Assembly: GCF_018991925.1 (NCBI RefSeq)
Contig: NW_024727654.1
Location: 1-64,000 of the forward strand
Direction: 5' to 3'
DNA from: Homarus americanus
Taxonomy: Eukaryota > Arthropoda > Malacostraca > Decapoda > Nephropidae
DNA length: 64,000 nucleotides
Shown here piece after piece: positions 16,180 to 28,011 of this stretch. The position numbers and the translations under genes are program-made. The notes under the pieces are model-generated. The model searched no databases and had not been told where the DNA came from. It saw only the letters and a program-made list of their open reading frames with translations. Position 1 is the stretch's first letter; the number at the start of each line of letters is the position of its first letter.

Positions 16180-16545
16180 CAGGTGAGACGGGAATCGGCT
16201 TGGGATGAGGGGGGTTGTCAAGGTGAGATGAGGTTCGGGGTCGACGTGAGGTGAGGGGGGGTCGACGAGGTGGTAATGATGGGGTCGACGTGAGGTAAGG
16301 GATTTTACGTGAGGTGGGTGAGGGGGGTCAGGTGAGGTGTTGTGAGGAAGGTCGACTTGAGGTGAGAGAGTCGACGTGAGGTGAAATGATGGGGTCGACG
16401 TTAAGTGAAGTGAGGAGGTCGATTGGGTGAGGTGAGGGAGGTTAACGTGAGGTAATATGAGTGAAGAGGTCGACGTGAGGTATAAGGGTAAGGAGGTCGA
16501 CGTGAGGTAATATGAGGTGAAGTGAGGGGGTCGACGTGGCCCAAT
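16180..16545. repeat. Degenerate GTCGACGTGAGGT array
   Basis: About ten irregular units of 23 to 35 bases each begin with GTCGACGTGAGGT or a variant and continue with GA/GT-rich DNA. GTCGAC is a perfect palindrome and recurs in at least six units. Confidence 0.8.
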
Positions 16546-17104
16546 CTTAAACAGGCAAGAATGGCTCGTGTCTGTTCTCCACCACCTCTTGAATATTAAA
16601 TCCTGCTGCGGGGTATTAAGTCTTTAGCTCTCTGTCGCCATCCAGTATGTCTCCTCCTCCTTCACTTCCTCCTCCTCCTTCTTCTTCTTCTTCTCCTCCT
16701 TCTCGTCCTTCACTTCCTCCTCCTTGTTCTTTGACACTTTGGTCTTCACTTCTTGCTCTTTTGTTTCCTCTGTCTTGCGAAACATCTCCTCTCTCTTATC
16801 CATTGTTATCTTCATTTCTCTATTATAGTCTTTATTCTCTTGTTTCCTATTGTTCCTCCAATTCTGTCTCTTCTCTTTATCTGTCCATGATCCGTCTGTG
16901 GTGTCATCTTGCCTCCCCTGTCCACCCCCGTCAACCTATCTCCATGACCACCTCGTGTCTGTCTACTGTTTACGTCTCTATACATTCAACCCATGTGTCT
17001 CACCCCTCCCTCGCCCCTCCCGACACCCCCTCTTCTCCCCCTCCTTCCCCTGCCTCATTTCCCCCTCCTCCCCACGTCCCTCCTATGATCCTTACTGAAT
17101 TTGC
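16546..17104. other. Pyrimidine-rich intergenic stretch
   Basis: CTT/CCT-rich plus strand from about 16,650 to 17,090. Its open frames are Ser-Pro-Leu strings. No gene is seen. Confidence 0.6.
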
Positions 17105-17365
17105 TTTGGTAGGGTTTTAGGTACTGTATGTTCAATGGATTATACGTGTTTTAGGTTTTAGGTATTGTAGGTTTAATATAATTTAGGTGTTTCAGGTTTT
17201 AGGTAATGTAGGTTTAATATAATTTAGGTGTTTTAGGTTTTCGGTAATGTAGGTTTAATATAATTTAGGGGTTTTTAGGTAATGTAGGTTTAATATAATT
17301 TAGGTGTTTTAGGTTTTCGGTAATGTAGGTTTAATATAATTTAGGTGTTTTAGGTTTTAGGTGCT
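17105..17365. repeat. 41-bp tandem repeat, about 5-6 copies
   Basis: Tandem units of about 41 bases contain AATGTAGGTTTAATATAATT followed by TAGGTGTTTTAGGTTTT. The TAGGTGTTTTAG core resembles the GGTGTTTTAGTT core of the large satellite that starts about 270 bases downstream. Confidence 0.85.
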
Positions 17366-17630
17366 TTTAAGTTGAATAGAGTAGAAGGATTTAAAGATCA
17401 GTATAGTTTTAGGTAATTTAATTAGTTTTAGGTCATGTGTAGGTGTTTTTGGGGAATTACTTAAGGAACTCCTAGGTATTACCCTCAAGGTATTGTTACT
17501 TAAAACTTTATACCTGTACTTTATACCAAGTCCACCACCCGACTCTGAGGTTAGTTTAAAGGCCAGTTGTGACGCCAAAGGGAAGCCTGAGGCAGCTAGG
17601 GTACGTGAAGGTCTTGGTTAGGTAAATACG

Positions 17631-20600
17631 AGTGTTTTTGTTTTAGTTGGATATTACAGGTGTTTTAGTTGGATATTACAGGTGTTTTAGTTGGGTATTA
17701 CAGGTGTTTAGTTTAGATCAGCCACCAGGTGTTTTAGTTGGGTATTACGGGTGTTTTAGTTGGGTATTACAGGTGTTTTAGTTGGGTATTACAGGTGTTT
17801 TAGTTGGATATTACAGGTGTTTAGTTGGGTATTACGGGTGTTTTTAGTTGGGTATTACAGGTGTTTTGGTTGGATATTACATGTGTTTTTAGTTGGGTAT
17901 TACAGGTGTTTTAGTTGGATATTACAAATTGTTTAGTTGGGTATTACGGGTGTTTTTAGTTTGGTACAGAATAACAGTTGGGTATTACAGGTGTTTAGTT
18001 GGGTATTACAGGTGTTTTTAGTTACCCAGGTATTACAGGTGTTTTAGTTGGGTATTACGGGTGTTTTTAGTTGGAGTATTTAGGTGTTTTAGTTGGGTAT
18101 TACGGGTGTTTTAGTTGGGTGTGCAGGTGTTTAGTTGGATAACAGGTGTTTAGTTGGGTATTACAGGTGTTTTAGTTGGGTATTACAGTGTTTTAGTTAG
18201 ATTGACCTGGGTGTTTTAGTTGGAGTATTACAGGTGTTTAGTTGGGTATTACGGGTGTTTTAGTTGGATATTACAGGTGTTTTAGTTGGGTATTACATGT
18301 GTTTTTAGTTGGGTATTACATTGTTTAGTTAAGGTATTACAGGTGTTTAGTTGGAGTAATACAGGTGTTTAGTTGGGTAGTAGGTGTTTTGGTTGAACAT
18401 TACAGGTGTTTTTAGTTGGGTAATGCAGGTGTTTAGTTGGGTATTACCGGGTGTTTTTGATTTTGGGTATTACGGGTGTTTTTAGTTGGGTAGCCACAGG
18501 TGTTTTAGTTGGGTATTACAGGTGTTTTAGTTGGGTGTGCAGGTGTTTTTAGTTGGGTATTACGGGTGTTTTAGTTGGGAATTATTACAGGTGTTTTAGT
18601 TGGGTATTACAGGTGTTTAGTTTGGGTATTACAGGTGTTTTAATAGTTGGGTATTACGGGTGTTTTTAGTTGGTGTGGGTGTTTTTAGTTGGGTATTACA
18701 GATTGTTTTGGTTGGATATTACAGGTGTTTTGATTTGAATATTGGAATTTTAGCTTTAGTTGGGTATTACGGGTGTTTTTAGTTGGGTATTACAGGTGTT
18801 TTAGTTGGGTATTACAGGTGTTTTAGTTGGGTATTACAGGTGTTTTAGTTGGGTACAGGTGTTTAGTTGGGTATTACAGGTGTTTTAGTTGTTATTACAG
18901 GTGTTTTAGTTGGGTATTACAGGTGTTTAGTTGGGTATTACAGGTGTTTTTAGTTGGGTAATACAGGTGTTTAGTTGGGTATTACAGGTGTTTTTAGTTG
19001 GGTATTACGGGTGTTTTAGTTGGGTGTTAGTGACAGTTGGGTATTACGGGTGTTTTGGTTGAATTATTACAGGTGTTTTAGTTGGGTATTACGGGTGTTT
19101 TAGTTGGAGTATTACAGGTGTTTTAGTTGGGTATTACGGGTGTTTTAGTTGGGTATTACGGGTGTTTTAGTTGGATATTACAGGTGTTTTAGTTGGGTAT
19201 TACGGGTGTTTTAGTTGGGTATGCAGGGTGTTTAGTTGGGTATTACAGGGTGTTTTAGTTGGGTATTACGGGTGTTTAGTTGGGTATTACAGGTGTTTTT
19301 AGTTGAATTATTCTGCGGGTGTTTTGGTTAGATTATTACAGGTGTTTTTAGTTGGGTATTACGGGTGTTTAGTTAGGTATTACGGGTGTTTTGGTTGGAT
19401 ATTACAGGTGTTTTTTAGTTGGGTATTGCAGGTGTTTTTGGTTAGGTATTACAGGTGTTTTAGTTGGAGTGTGCAGGTGTTTTTGGTTGGGTATTACAGG
19501 TGTTTTAGTTGGGTATTACGGGTGTTTTAGTTTAGGTGATGCAGATTGTTTTTAGTTGGGTATTACAGGTGTTTAGTTGGATAATACAGGTGTTTAGTTG
19601 GGTATTACAGGTGTTTTAGTTGGAGTGTGCAGGTGTTTTAGTTATATTACGGGTGTTTTAGTTGGGTATTACAGGTGTTTTTAGTTGCAGGTATTATTAC
19701 GGGTGTTTTAGTTGGATATTACAGGTGTTTTAGTTGGGTATTACATGTGTTTTAGTTAGTTATTACATGTGTTTTGATTTGGTATTACAGGTGTTTTAGT
19801 TGGGTATTACAGGTGTTTTTAGTTGGGTATTACAGGTGTTTTAGTTGGGTATTACAGGTGTTTTTAGTTGGGTAATGCAGGTGTTTTGGCGTTGGGTATT
19901 ACGGGTGTTTTTAGTTGGGTATTACGGGTGTTTAGTTGGGTATTACGGGTGTTTTAGTTGGGTATTACGGGTGTTTTGGTTGGAATTATTACGGGTGTTT
20001 TTAGTTGGGTATTACAGGTGTTTAGTTGGGTATTACGGGTGTTTTAGTTGGATATTACAGGTGTTTGATTGAATTATTACAGGTGTTTAGTTGGGTATTA
20101 CAGGTGTTTTAGTTGTGGGTATTACGGGTGTTTTTGGTTTGGGTATTACAGGTGTTTTAGTTGGAGTATTACGGGTGTTTTAGTTGAGTATTACAGGTGT
20201 TTAGTTGGGTAATGCGAATTGTTTAGTTGGATTATTACGGGTGTTTTAGTTGGGTATTACAAGGTGATTTAGTTGGGTAATACGGGTGTTTTAGTTGGAG
20301 TGTGCAGATTGTTTTGGTTGGGTATTACAGGTGTTTTAGTTGGGTATTACAGGTGTTTAGTTGGGTATTACAGGTGTTTAGTTGCGGGTATTGCAGGTGT
20401 TTTAGTTGGGTATTACGGGTGTTTTTAGTTGGGTATTACGGGTGTTTTAGTTGGAGTATTACGGTGTTTTAGTTGGGTATTACGGGTGTTTAGTTGGGTA
20501 TTACGGGTGTTTGGTGCAGGGCTATTACAGGTGTTTAGTTGGGTATTACGGGTGTTTTTAGTTGGGTATTACAGGTGTTTAGTTGGATATTACAGGTGTT

Positions 20601-23160
20601 TTGGTTAGGTATTACGGGTGTTTAGTTGGGTATTACGGGTGTTTAGTTGGGTGATACATGTGTTTTAGTTGGGTATTCACCAGGTGTTTTAGTTGGGTAT
20701 TACAGGTGTTTTGGTTGGGTATTACAGGTGTTTTAGTTGGGTATTACAGGTGTTTTAGTTGGGTATTACGGGTGTTTTTAGTTGGGTAATGCAGATTGTT
20801 TTAGTTGGGTATTAGGTGTTTTAGTTGGGTATTACAGGTGTTTAGTTGGATATTACAGGTGTTTTGGTTTGGATATTACATGTGTTTTAGTTGGGTATTA
20901 CAGGTGTTTTAGTTAGGTGAGTGTTTAGTTGGATATACAGAGTGTTTTAGTTGGAGTGTACAGGTGTTTAGTTGGGTATTACATGTGTTTGGTTGGGTAT
21001 TACAGGTGTTTGGTTAGGTATTACAGTGTTTTAGTTGGGTATTACGGGTGTTTTGATTTGGGTATTACAGGTGTTTTAGTTGGGTATTACAGGTGTTTTA
21101 GTTGGGTATTACAGGTGTTTTTAGTTGAATGTACAGGTGTTTTTAGTTGGATATTACATGTGTTTTAGTTGGGTATTACGGGGTTTTAGTTGGATATTAG
21201 GTGTTTTAGTTGGATATTACATGTGTTTTAAAAGTTGGGTATTACTGGGGTTTTAGTTGGGTATTACATGTGTTTTAGTTGGAGTATTACGGGTGTTTAG
21301 TTGGGTATTACAGGTGTTTTTAGTTGGGTATTACGGGTGTTTTAGTTGGGTAATGCAGGTGTTTTAGTTGGGTATTACAAGGTGTTTTAGTTGGAGTATT
21401 ACAGGTGTTTTAGTTGGAGTATTACGGGTGTTTAGTTGGGTAATGCAGGTGGTAGTTGGGTATTACAGGTGTTTTAGTTGGAGTATACAGGTGTTTTAAT
21501 TGGATATTGTGTGTTTGATTGGATATTACATGTGTTTTGGTTGGGTATTACAGGTGTTTTAGTTGGGTATTACAGGTGTTTTAGTTGGGTATTACAGGTG
21601 TTTAGTTGGGTATTACGGGTGTTTTAGTTGGAGTATTACGGGTGTTTTGGTTGGATATTACAGGTGTTTTAGTTGGGTATTCTGGTGTTTTAGTTGGGTA
21701 TTCTGCAGATTGTTTTTAGTTGGGTATTACAGGTGTTTAGTTGGGTATTACGGGTGTTTAGTTGGGTATTACGGGTGTTTTAGTTGGATGTACAGGTGTT
21801 TTGGTTGGGTATTACGGGTGTTTTAGTTGGGTATTACGGGTGTTTTTAGTTGGGTACGGGTGTTTAGTTTGGGTATTACAGGTGTTTAGTTGGGTATTAC
21901 AGGTGTTTTAGTTGGGTATTACGGGTGTTTTTAGTTGCTGGGTGTGCAGGTGTTTGGTTGGTGTGCAGGTGTTTTAGTTGGATATTACAGGTGTTTTAGT
22001 TGGGTATTACGGGTGTTTTTAGTTGGGTATTACGGGTGTTTTAGTTGGGTATTACGGAGTGTTTTAGTTGGGTATTACAGGTGTTTTAGTTGGGTATACA
22101 GGTGTTTTAGTTGGGTATTACGGGTGTTTTAGTTGGGTAATACGGGTGTTTTTAGTTAGGTATTACGGGTGTTTAGTTGCCGTTATTACGGGTGTTTTTG
22201 GTTGGGTATTACAGGTGTTTTTAGTTGGGTATTACTACGGTGTTTTTTAGTTGGATATTACGGGTGTTTTTGGTTGGGTATTACAGGTGTTTTAGTTGGA
22301 TATTGCATGTGTTTTAGTTGGGTATTACATGTGTTTTAGTTGGAGTATTACAGGTGTTTAGTTGGGTACAGGTGTTTAGTTGGGTATTACAGGTGTTTTT
22401 TAGTTGGGTATTACGGGTGTTTTAGTTGGATATTACATGTGTTTTTTAGTTGCGTTATTACATGTGTTTTAGTTGGAGTATTACAGGTGTTGTTTTTAGT
22501 TGGGTATTACAGGTGTTTTTAGTTGGGTAATACGGGTGTTTTAGTTGGGTATTACGGGTGTTTAGTTGGGTATTACAGGTGTTTTAGTTGGGTATTACGG
22601 GTGTTTTAGTTGGGTAATACAGGTGTTTTAGTTGGGTATTACGGGTGTTTAGTTGGGTATTACATGTGTTTAGTTGGAGTATTACAGGTGTTTTAGTTGG
22701 ATATTATGTGTTTAGTTGGGTATTACAGGGTTTTTAGTTGGGTATTACATGTGTTTTAGTTGCCGTTATTACAGGTGTTTTTTAGTTGGGTATTACAGGT
22801 GTTTTAGTTGAATTATTACAGATGAACAGTTGGGTATTACGAATTGTTTTGGTTGGGTATTGGGTGTTTAGTTGGGTATTACAGAGTGTTTTAGTTGGAT
22901 ATTATGTGTTTAGTTGGAGTATTACAGATTGTTTTAGTTGGGTATTACAGGTGTTTTAGTTGGGTATTACAGGTGTTTTTAGTTGGGTATTACAGGTGTT
23001 TTTAGTTGGGTATTACGGGTGTTTTTGGTTGGGTATTACAGGTGTTTGGTTGGTGTGCAAGGTGTTTAGTTGGATATTACAGGTGTTTTAGTTGGATATT
23101 ACAGGGTTTTTAGTTGGATATTACAGGTGTTTTAGTTGGATATTACAGGTGTTTTCAGTT
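17631..23160. repeat. 5.5-kb minisatellite, 22-bp unit
   Basis: About 250 tandem units with core TTAGTTGGGTATTACAGGTG plus two T residues. Common variants are ACGGG for ACAGG, GGATATT for GGGTATT, TTTTTAG or TTTAG for TTTTAG, GGAGTATT, and short units with missing bases. Frames of 60 to 87 codons are open because three 22-bp units give a 22-residue period (Trp-Val-Leu, Val-Gly-Tyr-Tyr); they show no coding constraint. Variants are interspersed rather than blocked, and the indel rate is high. That could be natural decay or residual long-read error. Confidence 0.97.
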
Positions 23161-23236
23161 TTGTGATGAGATGATACAAATAATACTGTAGTCAGGTTGT
23201 GTGTTCTGTATGTTGTAATTAGTGTTATGTAATGTA

Positions 23237-23932
23237 CACTCGCACCAAAAAGTATCGGTGCTGGATGTGATCGACGACTTCCGAAACGATACGTATACAC
23301 TGTGATGTGTCGGGAAGGTTGGTGAGTGTATCCTCATAACCCCTCCACTAGGTGTTGCCATATGGCTGACAATCAGTGTTTGTTTCCTCTTTTCGGATTG
23401 TTGCTTTGTGTCGACTGAATGATGAGCGAGGTTCGGTCTCGGTGAACGTGGGTATAAAACAGAGGCAATATGAAGCAGTAGAGATCTACTGTACACATGC
23501 CTGACGACAGTAAACCTCAGAGGAACACGAGCTATTATTGCCCTTCATAACGAAGGTTCGGCGTCCCACAGGACACCGCTGCATGATGGATTCGGCGATA
23601 CCGAAACTGGTGCTACAGACGACAGGTCTCGGAGCGACCGTCCACGCTGCACCACCCCTCAGGACGACCAGGTTGAGTGGTTTATTTGGTAACATAAATT
23701 AATGTGGCAATATTCACAAGTATCACAAATAATTTTGTTAACAGGGAGCTCTCATATTTCATACTGTCTATTTATAACAGTTTGTTTCACTTGACCAGGC
23801 CATAGTAGCTGCTCAGCAGGATTACAGGGCTGCCAACATACGGCTGGAACAACTCGCCTTTCCCAATACCTATCGTCACAGGTCTCAAATTGTTCACACT
23901 ACAGTATGCACCGATACTTTTTGTTGCGAGTG
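23237..23932 (+). mobile_element. Dead Tc1/mariner-type element, 696 bp, TA target duplication
   Basis: Terminal inverted repeats of 25 bases lie at 23,237-23,261 and 23,908-23,932. They begin CACTCGCA, continue CAAAAAGTATCGGTGC, and differ at one position. TA dinucleotides flank both ends (23,235-23,236 and 23,933-23,934), as expected for this superfamily. Inside, at about 23,517-23,671, broken reading frames give pieces of the paired helix-turn-helix of a Tc1-type transposase: AIIALHNEG in one frame, WIRRY in another, and a SDRPR then TTPQDDQ box in a third. After a 127-bp interruption, AIVAAQQDYRAANIRLEQL continues. The DDE catalytic domain is absent; the right TIR comes about 70 bases after the last recognisable codon. 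Frameshifts and the deletion make it non-autonomous and unable to encode a transposase. Confidence 0.9.
23672..23798 (+). other. 127-bp GT-AG interruption inside the transposase relic
   Basis: The transposase coding relic breaks after GACGACCAG (Asp-Asp-Gln) and resumes at GCCATAGTAGCT (Ala-Ile-Val-Ala), which joins to the usual DQAIVAA-type order of this family. The interruption starts with GT, ends with a pyrimidine-rich stretch and AG, and is AT-rich. GACCAG occurs both just before it (23,666-23,671) and at its end (23,793-23,798). It could be an intron or a small insertion that made a 6-bp target duplication. Confidence 0.6.
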
Positions 23933-23934
23933 TA

Positions 23935-24063
23935 ATTTGGTAAACGTTTATAGTAAAGACACGTATGTTTTTCCACCCAGATATAGAGTGAGGAGATGTG
24001 AGAGATACAATTGTGTTGTTTGTGTAGGCCCCTAGTGTGTGTGTGTGTGTGTGTGTATGTGTG

Positions 24064-24095
<32 letters not shown>

Positions 24096-24967
24096 GTAAA
24101 CATTTTGACATGCAGAATTGTTTTCTCAATACCGTAATGTAGTTGTTAGGTTGAGGTGATGGTCCATTTAGATGCTCAAATAAACCTCCATCGTGTATTG
24201 TTCCTGGAGGACGATCTTCTGGTGAGGGTTAAGGGAGTCACCAGTGGTGGAGGAGGACCCAGGGGTGAGGTGGGTGTGTTATGCATCACAAGGGGTGGCG
24301 ACGCCTCCGCTCCTGCAGCAGCCACTCGTCGCCGCCACCACCGTCTAGAACACCATTGTCATGCATGATGGTGGCTCCTCCGCCCGGCACCCCAAGGACG
24401 CCCTCTTATAATGGGTTGGATGCCGCTCAAGTCCGCTACCAGTTGCCACCTCCCTGTAAGAGTAAAGATCTTGGCAGTGTTCCCTTCTTCACCGCCTCCT
24501 GCAGCAGCTAACACAAGAAACTGGCAAGTATTAAGGTGAATCATAAAGTAAACAAACGCCTGTAACGTGGGAATTAATCTTGCTGTTTATTAACACTCCT
24601 TCACCAGATAGTTTTAAGTGTCAATAAATTAATTTCTTACCCACCTGACAGCCGTCATCACCGGCCAGGTCACGCACTTCACCAAAAGATCTTCCCATTC
24701 TTAAATCCTTGAAAAATTGTTGTGTCCTCCACAGATTTTATTTTTTAATAAAACCGACGAGCTCAGGGAGGCGAGGAGGAATTCTGGTGAGGAGTTAAAG
24801 GAGGCTGTCTGCGTCTCAGGACTCCCACGACTTCTGTTTATTTTATTTCTTTTTTAATATACAGTAATTGCTGTTGAGAGAGATCTGGGAAGTGTCACCT
24901 CGAACTTGTTTATTTATATAGGAACAACATTTTATGGCAGGGGGCTCCACACGTTAATAGTGTAGTA
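23935..24967. other. About 1 kb without a supported gene
   Basis: A GT tract with GCGT interruptions lies at about 24,031-24,094. A GC-richer stretch at 24,160-24,530 has open frames on both strands; the plus-strand frame begins MVHLDAQINLHRVLFLEDD, which looks protein-like but matches no family I know and has no convincing splice sites. The remainder is AT-rich. Confidence 0.45.
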
Positions 24968-25015
<48 letters not shown>

Positions 25016-25206
25016 TAATAATAATAAACGGTTTATTAATAGAGTTGCAGCCGGTGGCTGAAAATATACAAACTTACATGTGATTTAGACATAATGATAT
25101 GCGTTGAATACATTTACAGGACTGTATAGTGCATAAATCAGGCGTTGTTTATTATTTTAACAATAGATGGGATGGTGCTGTTCTTATATCTATCAGTGCG
25201 GGCTTT
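24968..25206 (-). mobile_element. Family B copy B2: short LINE tail
   Basis: This is the same 3' UTR and C-terminal end as copies B1 and B3, reading (AAT)n at 24,968-25,027 and then the conserved UTR with AATAAA. Only the last roughly 20 codons of the reverse transcriptase remain, up to the RARTDRYKNS region. The coding part stops abruptly at about 25,206, where a (TG)n tract begins. Confidence 0.85.
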
Positions 25207-25231
25207 TGTGTGTGTGTGTGTGTGTGTGTCA
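25207..25231. repeat. (TG)n microsatellite next to B2
   Basis: GT dinucleotides directly abut the truncated 5' end of retroelement copy B2. Confidence 0.9.
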
Positions 25232-25313
25232 CATGGTAGGCGGAGTGTTCCCCACAGAAGCGTATCACTATCACCAATAGTTCAGAGGACCTTGCCAGAT
25301 GACCGAGGCACTG

Positions 25314-25315
<2 letters not shown>

Positions 25316-25400
<85 letters not shown>
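25316..25400. repeat. (AT)n microsatellite
   Basis: A perfect AT run of about 42 dinucleotides, which is self-complementary and can extrude a cruciform. Confidence 0.96.
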
Positions 25401-25403
<3 letters not shown>

Positions 25404-25507
25404 ATGATGTATAATTTATGATTCTGTGAGTAAAATTATACATCTTATGAACAGATCTATTTGTTTGTCTAAAACTATATCCTATTATTATGGAAGAGGA
25501 ATATTTC

Positions 25508-25511
<4 letters not shown>

Positions 25512-25567
<56 letters not shown>
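25512..25567. repeat. (TACA)n microsatellite
   Basis: About 14 tandem TACA units, close to a four-copy TTAGG tract at 25,591-25,611. Confidence 0.95.
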
Positions 25568-25569
<2 letters not shown>

Positions 25570-25723
25570 GCCATACGAATCTTTAATGATTAGGTTAGGT
25601 TAGGTTAGGGGGTTCTTCCATCAAGGTTCTCTCCCTTTGCGTCAGGCAGTGGCACGTGACGGGTGGAGCCGCTGTCTCCTCTAAGGGTGAAGGTCGGGGT
25701 ATTGTACCACTTACTTCAAAGGG

Positions 25724-25726
<3 letters not shown>

Positions 25727-25780
<54 letters not shown>
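25727..25780. repeat. (CT)n microsatellite
   Basis: A perfect CT run of about 27 dinucleotides. Confidence 0.95.
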
Positions 25781-25782
<2 letters not shown>

Positions 25783-26069
25783 GTAGGATGCCAAATTATC
25801 AAACCGTAATTGATAGACAAACACACGCACTGTTTTATCCGACTGAAGCCAGATTATACGGATGGAGGAAAACCCCGGATAAGAAACAACAAAACTAATT
25901 ATCCGGTCGGGTCGGTGTTTGGTGGCCCGCGCGTGCCTCTGTCAGTCACCACCTTCAGATAATTCCTGACGAAGGCCAAGTTTTCGCGCCGCTGGAAAGA
26001 AGTGAACGTTTCGGGTCACGGTAGAGTCCCTGCGTTATATCGACGACATTTTGTGTTGGTGATGACTGA

Positions 26070-26192
26070 CAGGTAGGTGTAGTGAGTCGGGTACACATAT
26101 GAACCACTAGAGCCCAGGTAAGTGTAGTGAGTCGGGTACACATATGAACCACTAGAGCCCAGGTAAGTGTAGTGAGTCGGGTACATATGGTT
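26070..26192. repeat. 45-bp tandem repeat, 2.7 copies
   Basis: Tandem units of 45 bases begin AGGTAAGTGTAGTGAGTCGG and end ACCACTAGAGCCC; units two and three start at 26,116 and 26,161. The copies are nearly identical, so the duplication is recent. The length is a multiple of three, so a 15-residue repeat is readable on the minus strand, but nothing suggests it is translated. Confidence 0.9.
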
Positions 26193-26448
26193 AACCGCCT
26201 CGCCAAGGTTTGGATCCAGTTTCAAGAAGATTTGGGGCGAAGGTGGGGACGCCTTGTGCTAAGATGTTAAATGAACGTGTGTGTACAAACGTGTAGGCTG
26301 TGGGCGTTCTCTTTTATCACGCCTTTTCAAAGCCGGTCTAAGTCAATTAGCGCAGGTAAAGGTAAACACCTCCTTGTGTAGCCCAAGTTAATCATCACCA
26401 ATCTAGACAAGTTTAGTGTAGTTCAAATTATTACTACTTTTTGAAGAA

Positions 26449-26911
<463 letters not shown>

Positions 26912-26913
<2 letters not shown>

Positions 26914-27133
26914 ACTTCTAGCATATATTTACGTGTTTTAAAGTCACACTCAACCTTCCGTACACCAGGAGGCAAAAACAAGACCGACACTGTACCTGAA
27001 CACCTTCCCTTTCTCAACCGTGAAGTTAGGTACCCACTTAAAGCTATTGATGGACTTGAAGGTGTTGTGAGTTCGAACCAACGACCTTTAGGATAGGAAC
27101 CGAGCGTTTTACTCACTCGGCCGCTGCATCAAC
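26912..27133 (-). mobile_element. Candidate tRNA-derived SINE
   Basis: On the minus strand the segment starting near 27,133 reads like the head of a Leu/Ser-type tRNA. It has an A-box-like CGGCCGAGTGAGT (27,111-27,123) and a B-box-like GGTTCGAACTC (27,069-27,079), about 31 bases apart. Stems do not pair well enough for a functional tRNA, and it is followed on the same strand by about 150 bases of unrelated sequence ending at the (GT)n tract. A tRNA-derived SINE head with body is the best reading. A decayed tRNA pseudogene is the alternative. Confidence 0.4.
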
Positions 27134-27468
27134 CCCCCCCCCAAAAAAAAATGGTTTACTATTTAATACAGAGAAATTATCCTATATTTTTCACTGTTAC
27201 TGTAAATCTTCACTATAATACGAACAAGGATAACATACTGCTCTAAGGGAACTATTGTGAAGTTATCGGCAGGTGGTGTTTATCAGTACAATATCATAGT
27301 GACAATAAACAATATTTTCCGAGAATATATGTGAGTTTCGCAGCGCAGATGATCACGTGTTAATCCCGTTGTTATACTTGTGTGTGTGAGAGAGAATGAA
27401 AGGCGGAAGAGATACCCTATCATCGTTATCTATGTGTGTACAGTATGTTGTTTGGGTGGAGAGGAAGG

Positions 27469-27471
<3 letters not shown>

Positions 27472-27526
<55 letters not shown>
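27472..27526. repeat. (GT)n microsatellite
   Basis: A GT run of about 27 dinucleotides. The following DNA to 28,010 is GTGTACCTGTG-rich. Confidence 0.95.
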
Positions 27527-27787
27527 CGACGTAGCAGAGAGTGTTTGCCACCACTTCAAACATCCGCCAGCCCACAGGTTTGTCACGGTGGTCGGGTAAA
27601 GGGCGCCACCAACGACTGAACCTGCAGGACCTGGTGTTGGGAGAGGCGGTGTGTTCCTGGTCTCTCTGTTGTACCTGTGTATCCAGGACCTGTGTACACC
27701 TGTGTAATAATGTCCCATGTGTACCTGTGTGCCCATGGTGTGTGTGTGTGTACCTTTGTGGTGGCAAGGTGTTGTGGCAAGGACTTC

Positions 27788-27862
27788 TGTGTACCTGTTG
27801 CACCTCTTTATGCCTGGCTTGTGTGTACCTGTTGCACCTCTTTATGCCTGGCTTGTGTGTAC
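27788..27862. repeat. 34-bp direct repeat, two copies
   Basis: Two adjacent identical copies of a 34-base unit containing TACCTGTTGCACCTCTTTAT (starting 27,792 and 27,826). It is a recent tandem duplication. Confidence 0.9.
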
Positions 27863-28011
27863 TAGTGATCTCCGTGTAATAATGACATCATTGTACGTGT
27901 GTCTCCGTGTCGAGTGTACCTTACTGAGGAGGTGTAGTGTGTCGGTGGGGCTGGCCTCACTAACCTACATTGCCCTGTTGAGATTCTTACCTCAGTAAAC
28001 CCTAACACACG

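Noticed and set aside
17631..23160. Tyr/Trp/Val-rich open frames of 60-87 codons
   Set aside because: Period-22 repeat peptides of the minisatellite; stops and frame changes occur wherever units vary.
23899..24129. Short minus-strand open frame overlapping the right TIR
   Set aside because: Shadow across the TIR and a (GT)n tract; His/Thr-rich because of the microsatellite.
24162..24368. Plus-strand frame beginning MVHLDAQINLHRVLFLEDD
   Set aside because: The first 30 residues look protein-like, but no family, acceptor or donor could be supported and the rest is Gly/Arg/His-rich. Left unannotated.
27058..27133. Functional tRNA gene
   Set aside because: A- and B-box-like sequences are present, but acceptor and anticodon stems do not pair properly. 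Treated as a SINE head.
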